From assembly GCA_023439185.1 (NCBI GenBank), contig JAEXOR010000044.1, positions 186,001 through 250,000 of the forward strand: 64,000 bases of DNA. The letters run 5' to 3'. This stretch comes from Bacillota bacterium. Lineage in GTDB: Bacteria; Bacillota; Desulfotomaculia; Desulfotomaculales; Desulfallaceae. Positions within the stretch are counted from its first letter, which is position 1; each line of letters begins with the position of its first letter. Under the pieces are notes generated by a model that saw only the letters and a program-made list of their open reading frames with translations, had not been told where the DNA came from and made no database searches. Made by a program: the position numbers and the translations under genes. Shown in pieces: positions 1 through 7,551 of this stretch.

Positions 1-8
1 ATTAAACC

Positions 9-33
9 AACTGTTTCCAATTTGGAAACAGTT
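9..33. promoter_or_regulatory. Palindromic operator candidate upstream of rhuM remnant
   Basis: A perfect inverted repeat has 12-base arms (AACTGTTTCCAA and its complement) around one central T. It lies about 55 bases before the start codon of the RhuM-like remnant. It is not followed by a T-run, so an operator fits better than a terminator. Which protein binds it is unknown. Confidence 0.4.
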
Positions 34-88
34 CAACCATTAAGGATTTTTTAATAGTTCATGAGGGTGCTATAAGGGGAGGAAGCGA

Positions 89-704
89 ATGGCGAAGAAA
101 AAGAAAAACGAAGTTGCAATCCGTAGTTCCGCCGCCGAGTACCTGACTTTTGTAGCGTCTACGGGCGACAGTCAGGACAGCGTTGAAATGCGTTATGAGG
201 ACGAAAACATCTGGCTCACACAGAAGATGATGGCTACCTTATATGACGTATCCGTATCTGCAATCAACCAGCATATCAAAAAAATTTTTGATGACTTTGA
301 ACTGGAACCGGGGGCAACTAATTAAGAAATACTTAATAGTTCAAACTGAAGGTGAGCGTCAGGTTTCGCGCGAAGTTGACCATTATAATTTACAGATGAT
401 AATAGCAGTCGGTTTTAAGGTAAACAATCAACGGGCTGTTCGCTTCCGTGTCTGGGCAAATCAAATCGTACAACAATATACGATTAAAGGCTGGGTTATG
501 GATTCTGAGCGTTTAAAAAACGGAGGCAGCATTCTAACCGAGAAGTATTTTGACGAACAGCTTGAAAAAATCCGGGAGATTCGCCTTAGCGAGCGGAAAT
601 TTTATCAGAAAATCACAGATATTTATGCTACTGCCCTTGACTACCAAATTGAGCCGTCCAAGCGATTGGAGGGGGTAGTACGATGCCGCAGAGTAAGCCC
701 ATAA
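89..704 (+). pseudogene. RhuM-family protein, frameshifted and truncated remnant
   Basis: The first part (89 to about 320) encodes a RhuM-type N-terminus with the stretch ENIWLTQKMMATLYDVSVSA, a helix-turn-helix-like segment common to RhuM and phage regulator proteins. It stops early after ELEPGAT. The homologous sequence continues in the next frame as IKKYLIVQTEGERQVSREV, then HYNLQMIIAVGFKVN and YTIKGWVMDSERLKNGG, so one extra base near 318-320 explains the break. The second part ends near 704 in sequence unlike RhuM, well short of the usual 300 or more residues. The start at 89 follows the ribosome site GGGGAGGAAG. RhuM proteins are common on mobile and defence islands, and their biochemical role is poorly defined. 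This copy is probably non-functional unless the shift is a sequencing error. Confidence 0.75.
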
Positions 705-800
705 CGGTCTTTACGCCGATATGTTCGAGGAAGAATACAAGCAGTTACGCAACGTTATTGAATAAAGTGATGAGTTAATATCCAGAAAAAGCTATATTAT

Positions 801-829
801 ATAATGTGTAATAATTTATTACACATTAT
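801..829. repeat. 29-base perfect AT-rich palindrome
   Basis: Arms of 14 bases (ATAATGTGTAATAA and its complement) flank a single T. It lies between the RhuM remnant and the 3' end of the minus-strand repressor gene. There is no GC-rich stem or T-run, so it is a weak terminator at best. An operator, or the scar of a mobile element end, is possible. Confidence 0.5.
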
Positions 830-910
830 GTAATAAGCAATACTTCGCACGCTATCTTTGCAAAAAACCAACCTACCCCAAAATCCGTAAAGCCCAATGG
901 CATAAATTTT

Positions 911-1264
911 TTACGAAAACTTTTTAAATACCCCCATGAACTCCTCCAGGGAGTCCTTCAGATCGCGATTATCCCGCAGGTCGCTGTCAATCTGCTCGGC
1001 CAGGTGGCAGCCCAGTACGGTGATGCCCACCCTGTTTACCGCCGCTTTGATGGCAGCCAGTTGGATCACGATATCCCCGCAGTCGCGGCAGTCCGTCACC
1101 ATTTTTTGCACTCCGCGCACCTGTCCTTCAATCTTCCTCAACCTGCTGAGCACTTCTTTCTGCATTTCCTGATTCCGCAATACCGTTGTTTGATCTTCTT
1201 CCGCTGCGGAGTGATTATCGCTGCGGTTGTTTTGGGTTTTACGGCCCGGTCCCAATGTGATCAT
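911..1264 (-). CDS. CsoR/CstR-family (DUF156) transcriptional repressor
   Basis: A small all-helical repressor of the CsoR/RcnR/FrmR/CstR family, whose members sense copper, nickel, formaldehyde or persulfide. The family core is clear: LSRLRKIEGQVRGVQKM, then DCRDCGDIVIQLAAIKAAV, then VLGCHLAEQI. The first conserved Cys (in RDCGD) and the His of the second site are present. The position that is Cys in CsoR and CstR appears to be Gln, and an extra Cys precedes the His, so this is not a classical copper sensor. With TusA and Hdr genes opposite, a reactive-sulfur sensor is the best inference. The start at 1264 makes 117 residues. A Met start at 1165 would give a more typical 84 residues and is a real alternative, because the ribosome site for 1264 abuts the start codon. 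The gene is divergent from tusA across a shared region with several family-type operators. Confidence 0.85.
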   Translation of the reverse strand: MITLGPGRKTQNNRSDNHSAAEEDQTTVLRNQEMQKEVLSRLRKIEGQVRGVQKMVTDCRDCGDIVIQLAAIKAAVNRVGITVLGCHLAEQIDSDLRDNRDLKDSLEEFMGVFKKFS

Positions 1265-1287
1265 CCCCTGTATGCAAGGCGCTGATT

Positions 1288-1304
1288 ATACCCCCGTATG
1301 GTAT
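1288..1304. promoter_or_regulatory. CsoR/CstR-type operator, repressor-proximal copy
   Basis: ATACC-N7-GGTAT inverted repeat with a C-rich centre, immediately upstream of the repressor start. CsoR/CstR family proteins typically bind GC-centred pseudopalindromes of this shape. Probably autoregulatory. Confidence 0.55.
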
Positions 1305-1362
1305 ATATGAATTATAAACTAATGTTTCATTAAATTCAATATAAAAGTCATAAATAAAGGCC

Positions 1363-1391
1363 TTGACATACGGGTATTAATGTAGTAATTT
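1363..1391 (+). promoter_or_regulatory. Promoter for tusA-hdr genes with embedded ATACGGGTAT
   Basis: TTGACA at 1363-1368, a 17-base spacer and TAATTT at 1386-1391. The spacer begins with ATACGGGTAT-like sequence, so a repressor bound there would block polymerase. It reads toward tusA. Confidence 0.55.
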
Positions 1392-1400
1392 TATATTAAT

Positions 1401-1422
1401 ATACTACTAGGGGTATGGGTAT
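1401..1422. promoter_or_regulatory. Operator-like GGGGTAT repeats downstream of the -10
   Basis: ATACTACTAGGGGTATGGGT is followed by AT, giving an ATAC half site and two GGGTAT half sites. Its place just past the predicted transcription start fits repression of the tusA transcript by the divergent CsoR-family protein. Confidence 0.45.
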
Positions 1423-1500
1423 CATAAAAAACAGAGATTGAATTTTGGTTTAGCTCATTTAATTAAGGGTAATTGAATTGAATAATTATTTTATTTATCT

Positions 1501-1519
1501 TATACCCCGGTATGGTATA
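1501..1519. promoter_or_regulatory. CsoR/CstR-type operator in the tusA leader
   Basis: TATACC-N7-GGTATA, a perfect 6-base inverted repeat with a CCGG centre. It matches the copy at 1288 in arm sequence and spacing and lies about 37 bases before the tusA start. Confidence 0.55.
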
Positions 1520-1555
1520 AAGAACGATAGTCAATTACTTAAGGAGGATGATCAT

Positions 1556-1810
1556 ATGGCGCCGGAAGAACTGAAAAACATCAAGGCGGATAAGGTTGTT
1601 GACGCGCGGGGAACATCCTGTCCCGGCCCCATCCTGGCGGCCAAGAAGGCCATTGCTGATGTGCAGGCGGGCCAGGTCATGGAAGTATTGGCATCGGATT
1701 CGGGCACCCAGAAGGATATCCCGGCCTGGTGCAAAAAGACCGGCAACGAATTTCTGGGTCTGCTGGACGATGCGGGCACGTACAGGTTGTTTGTCAGGAA
1801 GGCCGGATAA
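1556..1810 (+). CDS. tusA: TusA/SirA/YeeD-type sulfur carrier protein
   Basis: A small cytoplasmic sulfur-relay protein of 84 residues. The family signature is present as VVDARGTSCPGPILAAKKAI: the Cys of CPxP carries the persulfide in TusA proteins. A second Cys lies in DIPAWCKKTGNEF, the usual TusA C-terminal segment. The start at 1556 is chosen because AAGGAGG at 1541 is well placed; a longer in-frame start at 1478 would run through the operator and ribosome site. It is the first gene of an apparent sulfur/Hdr transcription unit and is controlled from the operator-rich region at 1288-1519. In sHdr-type sulfur oxidation and related pathways TusA passes sulfane sulfur between DsrE-type proteins and the Hdr-like complex, both encoded just downstream. 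The direction of sulfur flow here cannot be told from sequence. Confidence 0.9.
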   Translation: MAPEELKNIKADKVVDARGTSCPGPILAAKKAIADVQAGQVMEVLASDSGTQKDIPAWCKKTGNEFLGLLDDAGTYRLFVRKAG

Positions 1811-1830
1811 AATCAGGAGTCAGATACCCA

Positions 1831-1846
1831 CGCCGCTAACGCGGCG
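1831..1846. other. GC hairpin after tusA
   Basis: CGCCGC-TAAC-GCGGCG forms a strong 6-base-pair stem 20 bases after the tusA stop. No T-run follows, so it may be a processing or stabilising hairpin or a weak terminator separating tusA from mvhD. Confidence 0.4.
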
Positions 1847-1921
1847 CCAACGAAGAATTCCCAGCCAGGTGTGCAAAATTTGAAGTAATGTTTAAAAAAT
1901 AACAAATAAATTCCAGATATC

Positions 1922-2013
1922 TGCACATTAATTAAAAAATTGCACAATTTTAACTATATATCTAGTAATTTACCGAGGGAAAATGCGCATTAGTTAAAAT
2001 TTTGCACATTTTA
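1922..2013. repeat. Paired TGCACA direct repeats upstream of mvhD
   Basis: Two copies of a roughly 30-base unit (1923-1952 and 1985-2013) share about 80% of positions. Each contains two TGCACA-like hexamers (one reads TGCGCA) set 19 bases apart around an A/T-rich core, and the copies are offset by 62 bases, about six helical turns. The helical phasing suggests cooperative binding by a regulator in the 292-base gap between tusA and mvhD. AGGAGTCAGGAGTCAG-type spacer sequence at about 2045 may be a dispersed repeat. Confidence 0.5.
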
Positions 2014-2102
2014 CAGAATGATTTGAGGAACCTTAATTTTCAGGGCAGGAGTCAGGAGTCAGCCTTTCCTGATGACGGATTTTCACGGAGGTATAAAAGA
2101 GT

Positions 2103-2531
2103 ATGACTGACGTGACCAGTGAGGGTAAAGATTTTAACCCCCGAATTCTAACCTTTTCCACAAATAACATCTCGGACCCCGGCATCGATCTGGCCGGCAG
2201 TTCGCATATGCACTACCCTCCGGGGGTAATGGTGATGAGCATGCCCTGCACCAGCGGCATTAAGCCCGAGTGGGTGCTTTACGCTGTGGAAAAAGGGTTT
2301 GACGGGGTTTTCATCGCCTCCGACGGTGAGGAATGCGCTTACCTGCCCGACTGTGCCGAAAGGACCACCCACATGATCAAACGGGCGCAGCTAATGCTGC
2401 AGGAGCAAGGTTATGAACCGCAGCGGCTGCGGATGTCGGCCATTTGCTCGGTCTGTGCCGGCCCTTTTACCAGCCAGATCAAGGAGTTTCACGAGACGCT
2501 TAAAAATTTGGGACCTGCCAGGAAGGGATAG
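2103..2531 (+). CDS. mvhD: MvhD-family iron-sulfur electron-transfer subunit
   Basis: 142 residues resembling the delta subunit (MvhD/FlpD) that passes electrons to HdrA in heterodisulfide reductase complexes. Conserved features are CTSGIKPEWVLYAVEKGFDGVF, followed by conserved Cys residues in EECAYLPDCAER and SAICSVCAGPF, which should ligate an iron-sulfur cluster. The family pattern of a CxxR/SG-like opening, a middle Cys pair and a late Cys pair is kept, though the first Cys motif is slightly altered. It ends 4 bases before the hdrA start, so it is translationally linked. No hydrogenase or formate dehydrogenase large subunit lies in the window. The electron donor for this MvhD must therefore be encoded elsewhere, or be the NAD(P)H-type module fused to the next protein. 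Confidence 0.82.
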   Translation: MTDVTSEGKDFNPRILTFSTNNISDPGIDLAGSSHMHYPPGVMVMSMPCTSGIKPEWVLYAVEKGFDGVFIASDGEECAYLPDCAERTTHMIKRAQLMLQEQGYEPQRLRMSAICSVCAGPFTSQIKEFHETLKNLGPARKG

Positions 2532-2535
2532 TGCC

Positions 2536-5247
2536 ATGAGTTACGACATACTGGTCGTGGGCAGCGGTATCGGGGGCATGGAATCGGCCATTAAACTGGG
2601 CGATATGGGTTACAAAGTGCTGGTGGTGGAGAAGGAATCCAGCGTGGGCGGCAAAATGATCCTGCTCAGCAAGGTTTTCCCCACCCTGGACTGCGCCAGC
2701 TGTATTTCCACACCCAAGATGGCGGCCACTGTCAACCACCCCAATATTGATGTGATGACTTATTCCGAAGTGGAGCAAGTGCAAAGGGAAAAGGAAGGGC
2801 GATTCAAGGTGCGGGTGCGCCGGAAACCCACTTTTATCAACCAGTCGGCGTGCACCGGCTGCCGGAAGTGTGAAGAGGCCTGCCATGTGGCGGTGCCGGA
2901 TCAGTTCAACTTCGACATGGTGGCCCGGCGGGCGGCTTACATCCCGTTCCCGCAGGCCGTCCCCAAGAAGGCGGTAATTGAGAAGCCGGGCTCATCGCCC
3001 TGTTCATTTACCTGTCCGGCGGGGATTAAAGCCCATGGCTATGTGGCTCTGGCCCGCAGCGGCAAGTTTGATGAAGCCTTTAACCTGATCCTGGACAGCA
3101 CGCCACTGGTGGGCAGCCTGGGTCGGGCCTGTTACGCGCCTTGCGAGGATCGCTGCACCCGGGGCGGGCTGGAGGGCCCGGTGGAAATCCGGCGGCTGAA
3201 AAGTTATATCGCCCAGCGGTATTACCAGGCCCATCCCCAATCGGAGGCTCAAACCGTCGCCGAGCCCAAAGGTAAGCAAGTGGCCGTGGTGGGTTCGGGT
3301 CCGGCGGGGTTGACCTGCGCGTTCCAACTGGCCCGCAAGGGCTACGGAGTAACAATATTTGAAGCTGCTTCCCGGCCCGGAGGCATGCTGGGGCTGGCCA
3401 TTCCGGCTTACCGGCTGCCCCGGGCGGTGCTGGACCGCGATATCGGGAACGTCACCGCCCTGGGGGTGGAGATCGCCGTCAATACCAGGGTCGAAAATAT
3501 CGAAAATTTAAAAGCGCAGGGGTTTGACGCGGTGTTCCTGGCTACCGGGACTCCCGGCAGCACCAGGCTGGGCGTGGCGGGCGAAAACCTTGACGGGGTA
3601 ATGGGCACCCTGGAATTCCTGCGCCGGGTCAACCTGGGGGAAAAACTTAACCTGCAAGGCAAAAAGGTGGTGGTCATCGGCGGCGGCAACGTGGCCATGG
3701 ATTCAGCCCGGGCGGCAGTGCGCCTGGGCGCCCGGGTGGCCCTGCACTACCGGCGCGGCCGGGAAGATATGCCGGCCCACGGGTGGGAAGCGGAAGCCGC
3801 CGGCCGGGAGGGCGTGGAGTTTCATTATCACAGCGCCCCGGTGGAATTCAAGGGGCGGGATGGCAAACTTAATACGGTTGAACTAATCCGCATGGAACCG
3901 GGTGCGCCGGATGCCGGCGGCAGGCCCGGACCGGTGCCGGTAAAGGGCTCCGAACACGAGGTGGCCGTCGATATAGTGATTACCGCCGTGGGCCTGGCGC
4001 CCCGGGCCGACGGACTGGCCGGTGGTCTGAAGCTGAACCGGAACGGCGCCGTCATGGTCAATGCCGCCCTCCAAACCACGCTACCCCACGTGTTTGCCGG
4101 CGGCGACGTGGTGACCGGACCGTCCATGATTGTCAATGCCGTGGCCCAGGGCAACAAAGCCGCGTTTTATATCGACCGCTACCTGCGCGGGGAGCAATTG
4201 GACGCGGGCTGCGGCGACAGGTTGCCCGAGGTGGACCGGGACGAGGTCCTGAGCAGGCAAGCAAGTTACAGTAACCTGCCTCCTGTGGGTACCAGGGATC
4301 ATGGTAGAGAAAATGATACCGGCGGTACTGTCGATTTCGACGCCGTCGAACCTGTTTTTACCGAGGAAGAGGCGCGGTACAGCGCGGGCCGGTGTCTGGA
4401 TTGCGGCGTATGCTCGGAATGCAGCCGGTGTATTGCCGTTTGCCCGGCAGACGCCGTGGATATGACGATGCGGGAACGGGTTGAAGAAGTTGAAGCCGCC
4501 GCGGTGATTATGTCCACCGGATTCAAACTGTTTCCGGCGGAACTGAAAACCCAATACGGCTACGGCAAATACAAAAACGTTATTACCGGCATGCAGATGG
4601 ACCGCCTGCTGGCGCCCACCCGGCCCTACAATGCGGTGCTGCGGCCCGGCGACGGCAAGGCGCCCGAGAATATCGCCTTTGTGCTGTGTACCGGGTCCCG
4701 GGACTGCACGGTGGATAATCAGCTGTGCTCCAGGGTGTGCTGCATGTACTCGGTGAAACACAACCAACTGATTATGGGGGCGCTGCCCCTGGCGGATGTA
4801 ACGGTTTACTACATGGACATCCGGGCCTTCAGCAAGGGTTACGATGAATTTTACCAGCAGGCCGGGGCCATGGGCGCTAATTTCGTGCGGGGCCGGATTG
4901 CCAGGATTGATGAAAAGGAAGACGGCAACCTGGTGCTGCATTACGAGGACATTGAAAGTGGCGGCCGGACGGTCACCGCCGAGCACGACCTAGTGGTGCT
5001 GTCGGTGGGCCTGCTGCCCAACACCGATGCTTACGGTATTTTCTCCGGCGAGTCACTGCCAACCGATAATTTCTCATTCGTGCTTGAACCGGACGAAGAT
5101 ATTGACCCGGCCCGAACCGGTATCGACGGGGTCTTCGTGGCGGGGACGGCCTCGGGGGCCAGGGATATTCCCGACTCCATCCTGCATGCCGGGGCGGCTG
5201 CGGCCCAGGCGGCTGCTTACGTGGAAAGGGCGGAGATGAAAAGATGA
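2536..5247 (+). CDS. hdrA: HdrA-like flavoprotein with inserted GltD-type NAD(P)H module
   Basis: 903 residues combining an HdrA flavoprotein with an inserted glutamate-synthase small-subunit-like module. Visible in order are: an N-terminal FAD motif VVGSGIGGMESA (about residue 8); TLDCASCISTPKM (about 52), the HdrA Cys region; a ferredoxin motif CTGCRKCEEAC (about 105); a GltD N-terminal Fe-S region starting PCSFTCPAGIKAHGYVALA (about 155); a second Rossmann fold VAVVGSGPAGLTCA (about 251); an NAD(P)-type fold VVIGGGNVAMDSARAAVRLG (about 381); a Cys cluster CLDCGVCSECSRCIAVCP (about 620); and the HdrA C-terminal flavin half with VLCTGSRDC. The insertion suggests that NAD(P)H can feed or receive electrons at this subunit, as proposed for HdrA-GltD types in flavin-based electron bifurcation. 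The start at 2536 follows AGGAAGGGA; an upstream in-frame start would overlap mvhD by about 120 bases. It overlaps the next gene by 4 bases. Confidence 0.88.
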   Translation: MSYDILVVGSGIGGMESAIKLGDMGYKVLVVEKESSVGGKMILLSKVFPTLDCASCISTPKMAATVNHPNIDVMTYSEVEQVQREKEGRFKVRVRRKPTFINQSACTGCRKCEEACHVAVPDQFNFDMVARRAAYIPFPQAVPKKAVIEKPGSSPCSFTCPAGIKAHGYVALARSGKFDEAFNLILDSTPLVGSLGRACYAPCEDRCTRGGLEGPVEIRRLKSYIAQRYYQAHPQSEAQTVAEPKGKQVAVVGSGPAGLTCAFQLARKGYGVTIFEAASRPGGMLGLAIPAYRLPRAVLDRDIGNVTALGVEIAVNTRVENIENLKAQGFDAVFLATGTPGSTRLGVAGENLDGVMGTLEFLRRVNLGEKLNLQGKKVVVIGGGNVAMDSARAAVRLGARVALHYRRGREDMPAHGWEAEAAGREGVEFHYHSAPVEFKGRDGKLNTVELIRMEPGAPDAGGRPGPVPVKGSEHEVAVDIVITAVGLAPRADGLAGGLKLNRNGAVMVNAALQTTLPHVFAGGDVVTGPSMIVNAVAQGNKAAFYIDRYLRGEQLDAGCGDRLPEVDRDEVLSRQASYSNLPPVGTRDHGRENDTGGTVDFDAVEPVFTEEEARYSAGRCLDCGVCSECSRCIAVCPADAVDMTMRERVEEVEAAAVIMSTGFKLFPAELKTQYGYGKYKNVITGMQMDRLLAPTRPYNAVLRPGDGKAPENIAFVLCTGSRDCTVDNQLCSRVCCMYSVKHNQLIMGALPLADVTVYYMDIRAFSKGYDEFYQQAGAMGANFVRGRIARIDEKEDGNLVLHYEDIESGGRTVTAEHDLVVLSVGLLPNTDAYGIFSGESLPTDNFSFVLEPDEDIDPARTGIDGVFVAGTASGARDIPDSILHAGAAAAQAAAYVERAEMKR

Positions 5248-6959
5248 GCGACAGGAGAATAGGCGTATACATCTGTCACTGCGGAGGCAATATTTCGGAT
5301 TATGTTGCTGTGGAAAAAGTGCGGCAGGCCGTGGAGAGCGAGCCGGGGGTGGCGGTGGCCAAAACCGCCATGTTCAGTTGTTCCGACGCCACCCAGCAGG
5401 AAATAATCCGGGACATCAGGGAGCGGGACCTGGACGGATTGGTGGTGGCCTCCTGTTCCCCCAAGCTGCATTTGCATACTTTCCGGGAAGTGGCCGGGCG
5501 GGCTGGACTGAACCCCTACCGGTATACCCAGGTAAACATCCGGGAGCAGTGTTCCTGGACCCATACCGACGACCACGGGGGGGCCACTGAAAAAGCTATC
5601 CGGTTGGTCCGGGCCGGAATAGCCCGGACCAAACTGACCGAGCCGCTGCAGCCCATGGTTATCGACACCGTGCCGGCGGTACTGGTGGTGGGAGCGGGGA
5701 TCGCCGGTCTGCGGGCGGCCATCGGCCTGGCTGACCTGGGTTTGTCGGTTTACCTGGTGGAGAGAGCCCCGGCCCCTGGGGGCCGGGTGGGCGGTTTCGG
5801 CGCTATGTACCCCCACGGCAAAAACGGCCGGCAGTTGATTGACCGCTTGATAGATGAAGTTGGCAAAAGGGAACTGGTCACCCTGTTTACCAACGCTGAA
5901 ATAGTTGAAAAGTCGGGCACCATCGGCAGCTTTAGCGTCAAAATCAGGGTTGGCGGTGACGCGCCGGAGGAAATTAGCGCCAACGTGGGGGCTATTATCG
6001 TAGCCACCGGCTTTGACAATTATCACCCCGGCGAGGGCGAGTACGGCTACGGTATGGAGGGAGTGCTCACCCTGCCGGAATTTAAAAAACTGTTGGACGT
6101 CGCTGCCGGGGAACTGGAGTACAACGGCCGGAAAATTAAGGATATCGTTTATATCTACTGTGTGGGTAGCAGGCAGCAGGACGGGGAAAACCCCAACCGG
6201 TACTGCTCCCGTTACTGCTGCAGCGCGGCGGTGCACGCCTCGCTGCAGGTATCTGACAAAAGTCCCCGGACGCGGCAGTTCCACCTTTACCGGGATGTAC
6301 GCACCTATGGCAAATATGAACTGATGTATAATGAGGCCCGGGAAGAGGGCGCGGTATTCTGTTCGTTCAACCGCGATGACCCGCCGGGGGTGACCAGGGG
6401 GTCTGACGGCAGATTAAAGGTAACCGTCAGGGATATGCTCACTTACGGAGAAGAACTGGAGATCCCCGCTGACCTGGCGGTGCTGGTCACCGGCATGGTG
6501 CCGGCGCAAAACAGCGGGCTGGTTGAGCTGCTGAAACTGCCCCTGGGGCGGGACCGGTTCTTCAATGAGATCCATCCCAAGCTGCGCCCGGTGGAAACCA
6601 TGGTGGACGGGGTATTTATCTGCGGCGCCTGCCAGGGGCCCAAAAATTCCTCCGAGAGCGTGGCCGCGGCGCTGGCGGCTGTTGCCCAGGGGGTGTCCAT
6701 TTTGAAGAAAGGGTATGTGGAACTGGAACCTTTAGTCGCCGAGGTGGACCCGGAGGCCTGCGACCGCTGCGGAGAATGCTTCGATACCTGCCCCTACTCG
6801 GCCATTGAAAAGGACGCTTCCGCCGTCAGGATTAACAGCGTCCAGTGCAAGGGCTGCGGCGGCTGCGCCCCGGTTTGTCCCAGGGGAGCCATTAACCTGA
6901 AGGGCTACGCCGACGGACAGGTAAAGTCCATGATCGATGCCCTGTTAAAGGAGATTTAA
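5244..6959 (+). CDS. hdrA: Second HdrA-like flavoprotein with C-terminal ferredoxin domain
   Basis: 571 residues, a more classical HdrA. The N-terminal domain begins RIGVYICHCGGNISDYV, followed by the FAD-binding motif VLVVGAGIAGLRAAIGLADL (about residue 148), the HdrA region IYCVGSRQQ and NRYCSRYCCSAAVH (about 305), and two C-terminal 4Fe-4S motifs, CDRCGECFDTCP (about 505) and CKGCGGCAPVCP (about 535). HdrA is the FAD subunit where electron bifurcation occurs in methanogen Hdr. In bacteria HdrA homologues occur in many complexes with unknown acceptors. Tandem HdrA genes suggest a heteromeric flavoprotein core, with the upstream GltD-type protein as the NAD(P)H-facing half. It starts in ATGA overlap with the previous gene and ends 2 bases before the next, so all are one operon. 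Confidence 0.88.
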   Translation: MSDRRIGVYICHCGGNISDYVAVEKVRQAVESEPGVAVAKTAMFSCSDATQQEIIRDIRERDLDGLVVASCSPKLHLHTFREVAGRAGLNPYRYTQVNIREQCSWTHTDDHGGATEKAIRLVRAGIARTKLTEPLQPMVIDTVPAVLVVGAGIAGLRAAIGLADLGLSVYLVERAPAPGGRVGGFGAMYPHGKNGRQLIDRLIDEVGKRELVTLFTNAEIVEKSGTIGSFSVKIRVGGDAPEEISANVGAIIVATGFDNYHPGEGEYGYGMEGVLTLPEFKKLLDVAAGELEYNGRKIKDIVYIYCVGSRQQDGENPNRYCSRYCCSAAVHASLQVSDKSPRTRQFHLYRDVRTYGKYELMYNEAREEGAVFCSFNRDDPPGVTRGSDGRLKVTVRDMLTYGEELEIPADLAVLVTGMVPAQNSGLVELLKLPLGRDRFFNEIHPKLRPVETMVDGVFICGACQGPKNSSESVAAALAAVAQGVSILKKGYVELEPLVAEVDPEACDRCGECFDTCPYSAIEKDASAVRINSVQCKGCGGCAPVCPRGAINLKGYADGQVKSMIDALLKEI

Positions 6960-6961
6960 CT

Positions 6962-7195
6962 ATGAGAGACCTGCGGGAGATCATGCGCGAGGAGATGCTG
7001 ATGCGGGACCGGGTCCTGGCCGTGCTGGGAGGCGGCCCCAAAACAGTGCCGGAAATTGCCGCTGCGCTGGGTTATCCCTCCGAAGAGGTGATGCTCTGGG
7101 TGATGGGTATGCGTAAGTACGGCGTGGTGGCGGAAGCCGAAGAGGAAGACGGATACTTCAAGTACCAGGCCGCAGCCGCCGGAGGTGGGGACTGA
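6962..7195 (+). CDS. Small winged-helix-like protein in the hdr operon
   Basis: 77 residues with no clear enzyme motif. The segment RVLAVLGGGPKTVPEIAAALGYPSEEVMLWVMGMRKYG has the spacing of a helix-turn-helix/winged-helix fold, with an AlaAlaLeuGlyTyr-type turn, and the C-terminus is acidic and short. Similar small proteins are often carried in bacterial hdr operons, where they could be regulatory or structural. Here the gene is embedded tightly (2 bases after hdrA, ATGATG junction with hdrC), which favours co-function with the complex over an independent regulator. It has no Cys, so it does not carry a cluster. Function unknown. Confidence 0.72.
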   Translation: MRDLREIMREEMLMRDRVLAVLGGGPKTVPEIAAALGYPSEEVMLWVMGMRKYGVVAEAEEEDGYFKYQAAAAGGGD

Positions 7196-7488
7196 TGATG
7201 CAGGTAAACTCCGGTTTTATAGACGAGGTCGGGAAATCAAATATGTTTAACGCCGCGGCGTGCATGAACTGCGGGGTCTGCAGCGCCGTCTGCCCCATGG
7301 GTATAGAACTCCTGCCCCGCAAACTGTTCAGGTACGTGTTGTTGGGCGTGGAAGACAAGGTGCGGGAAAACAGCGCCGCCATATACTCCTGCCTGCTGTG
7401 CAAAATGTGCGAGGCCAATTGCCCCGCGGGAGTGCGCATTGCGGAGAACGTGAGGACGCTACGTTATTACCTTTACAAACAAGCGTAG
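7195..7488 (+). CDS. hdrC: HdrC-like ferredoxin subunit
   Basis: 97 residues with two 4Fe-4S motifs: CMNCGVCSAVCPMG near residue 23 and CLLCKMCEANCPAG near residue 65. This is the usual HdrC arrangement, which wires electrons from HdrA to the HdrB catalytic subunit. Its length is slightly short for HdrC (often 130-190 residues); the C-terminal extension seen in many homologues is missing. The gene begins in an ATGATG at the end of the preceding gene and is followed by a strong hairpin before hdrB. Confidence 0.88.
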   Translation: MMQVNSGFIDEVGKSNMFNAAACMNCGVCSAVCPMGIELLPRKLFRYVLLGVEDKVRENSAAIYSCLLCKMCEANCPAGVRIAENVRTLRYYLYKQA

Positions 7489-7509
7489 GGGCGCCCCTTG
7501 CGGGCGCCC
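7489..7509. repeat. GGGCGCCC hairpin between hdrC and hdrB
   Basis: Two GGGCGCCC units separated by CTTGC form a very stable 8-base-pair stem right after the hdrC stop. There is no T-run, so it is not a standard terminator. The sequence (GTAGGGGCGCCCC-TTG-CGGGC..) resembles dispersed GTAGGGGCG-type hairpin repeats I associate with Firmicute genomes. It could tune hdrC:hdrB stoichiometry. Confidence 0.6.
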
Positions 7510-7551
7510 GAATTTGATGCGCGACCAATTGACTACAAAGGAGCGAGGACT

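Noticed and set aside
4081..4986. 301-residue open frame on the minus strand within hdrA
   Set aside because: It is the antisense of a well-supported HdrA gene, has no ribosome site or recognisable motif, and is His/Gly/Pro-rich as expected from antisense GC-rich DNA.
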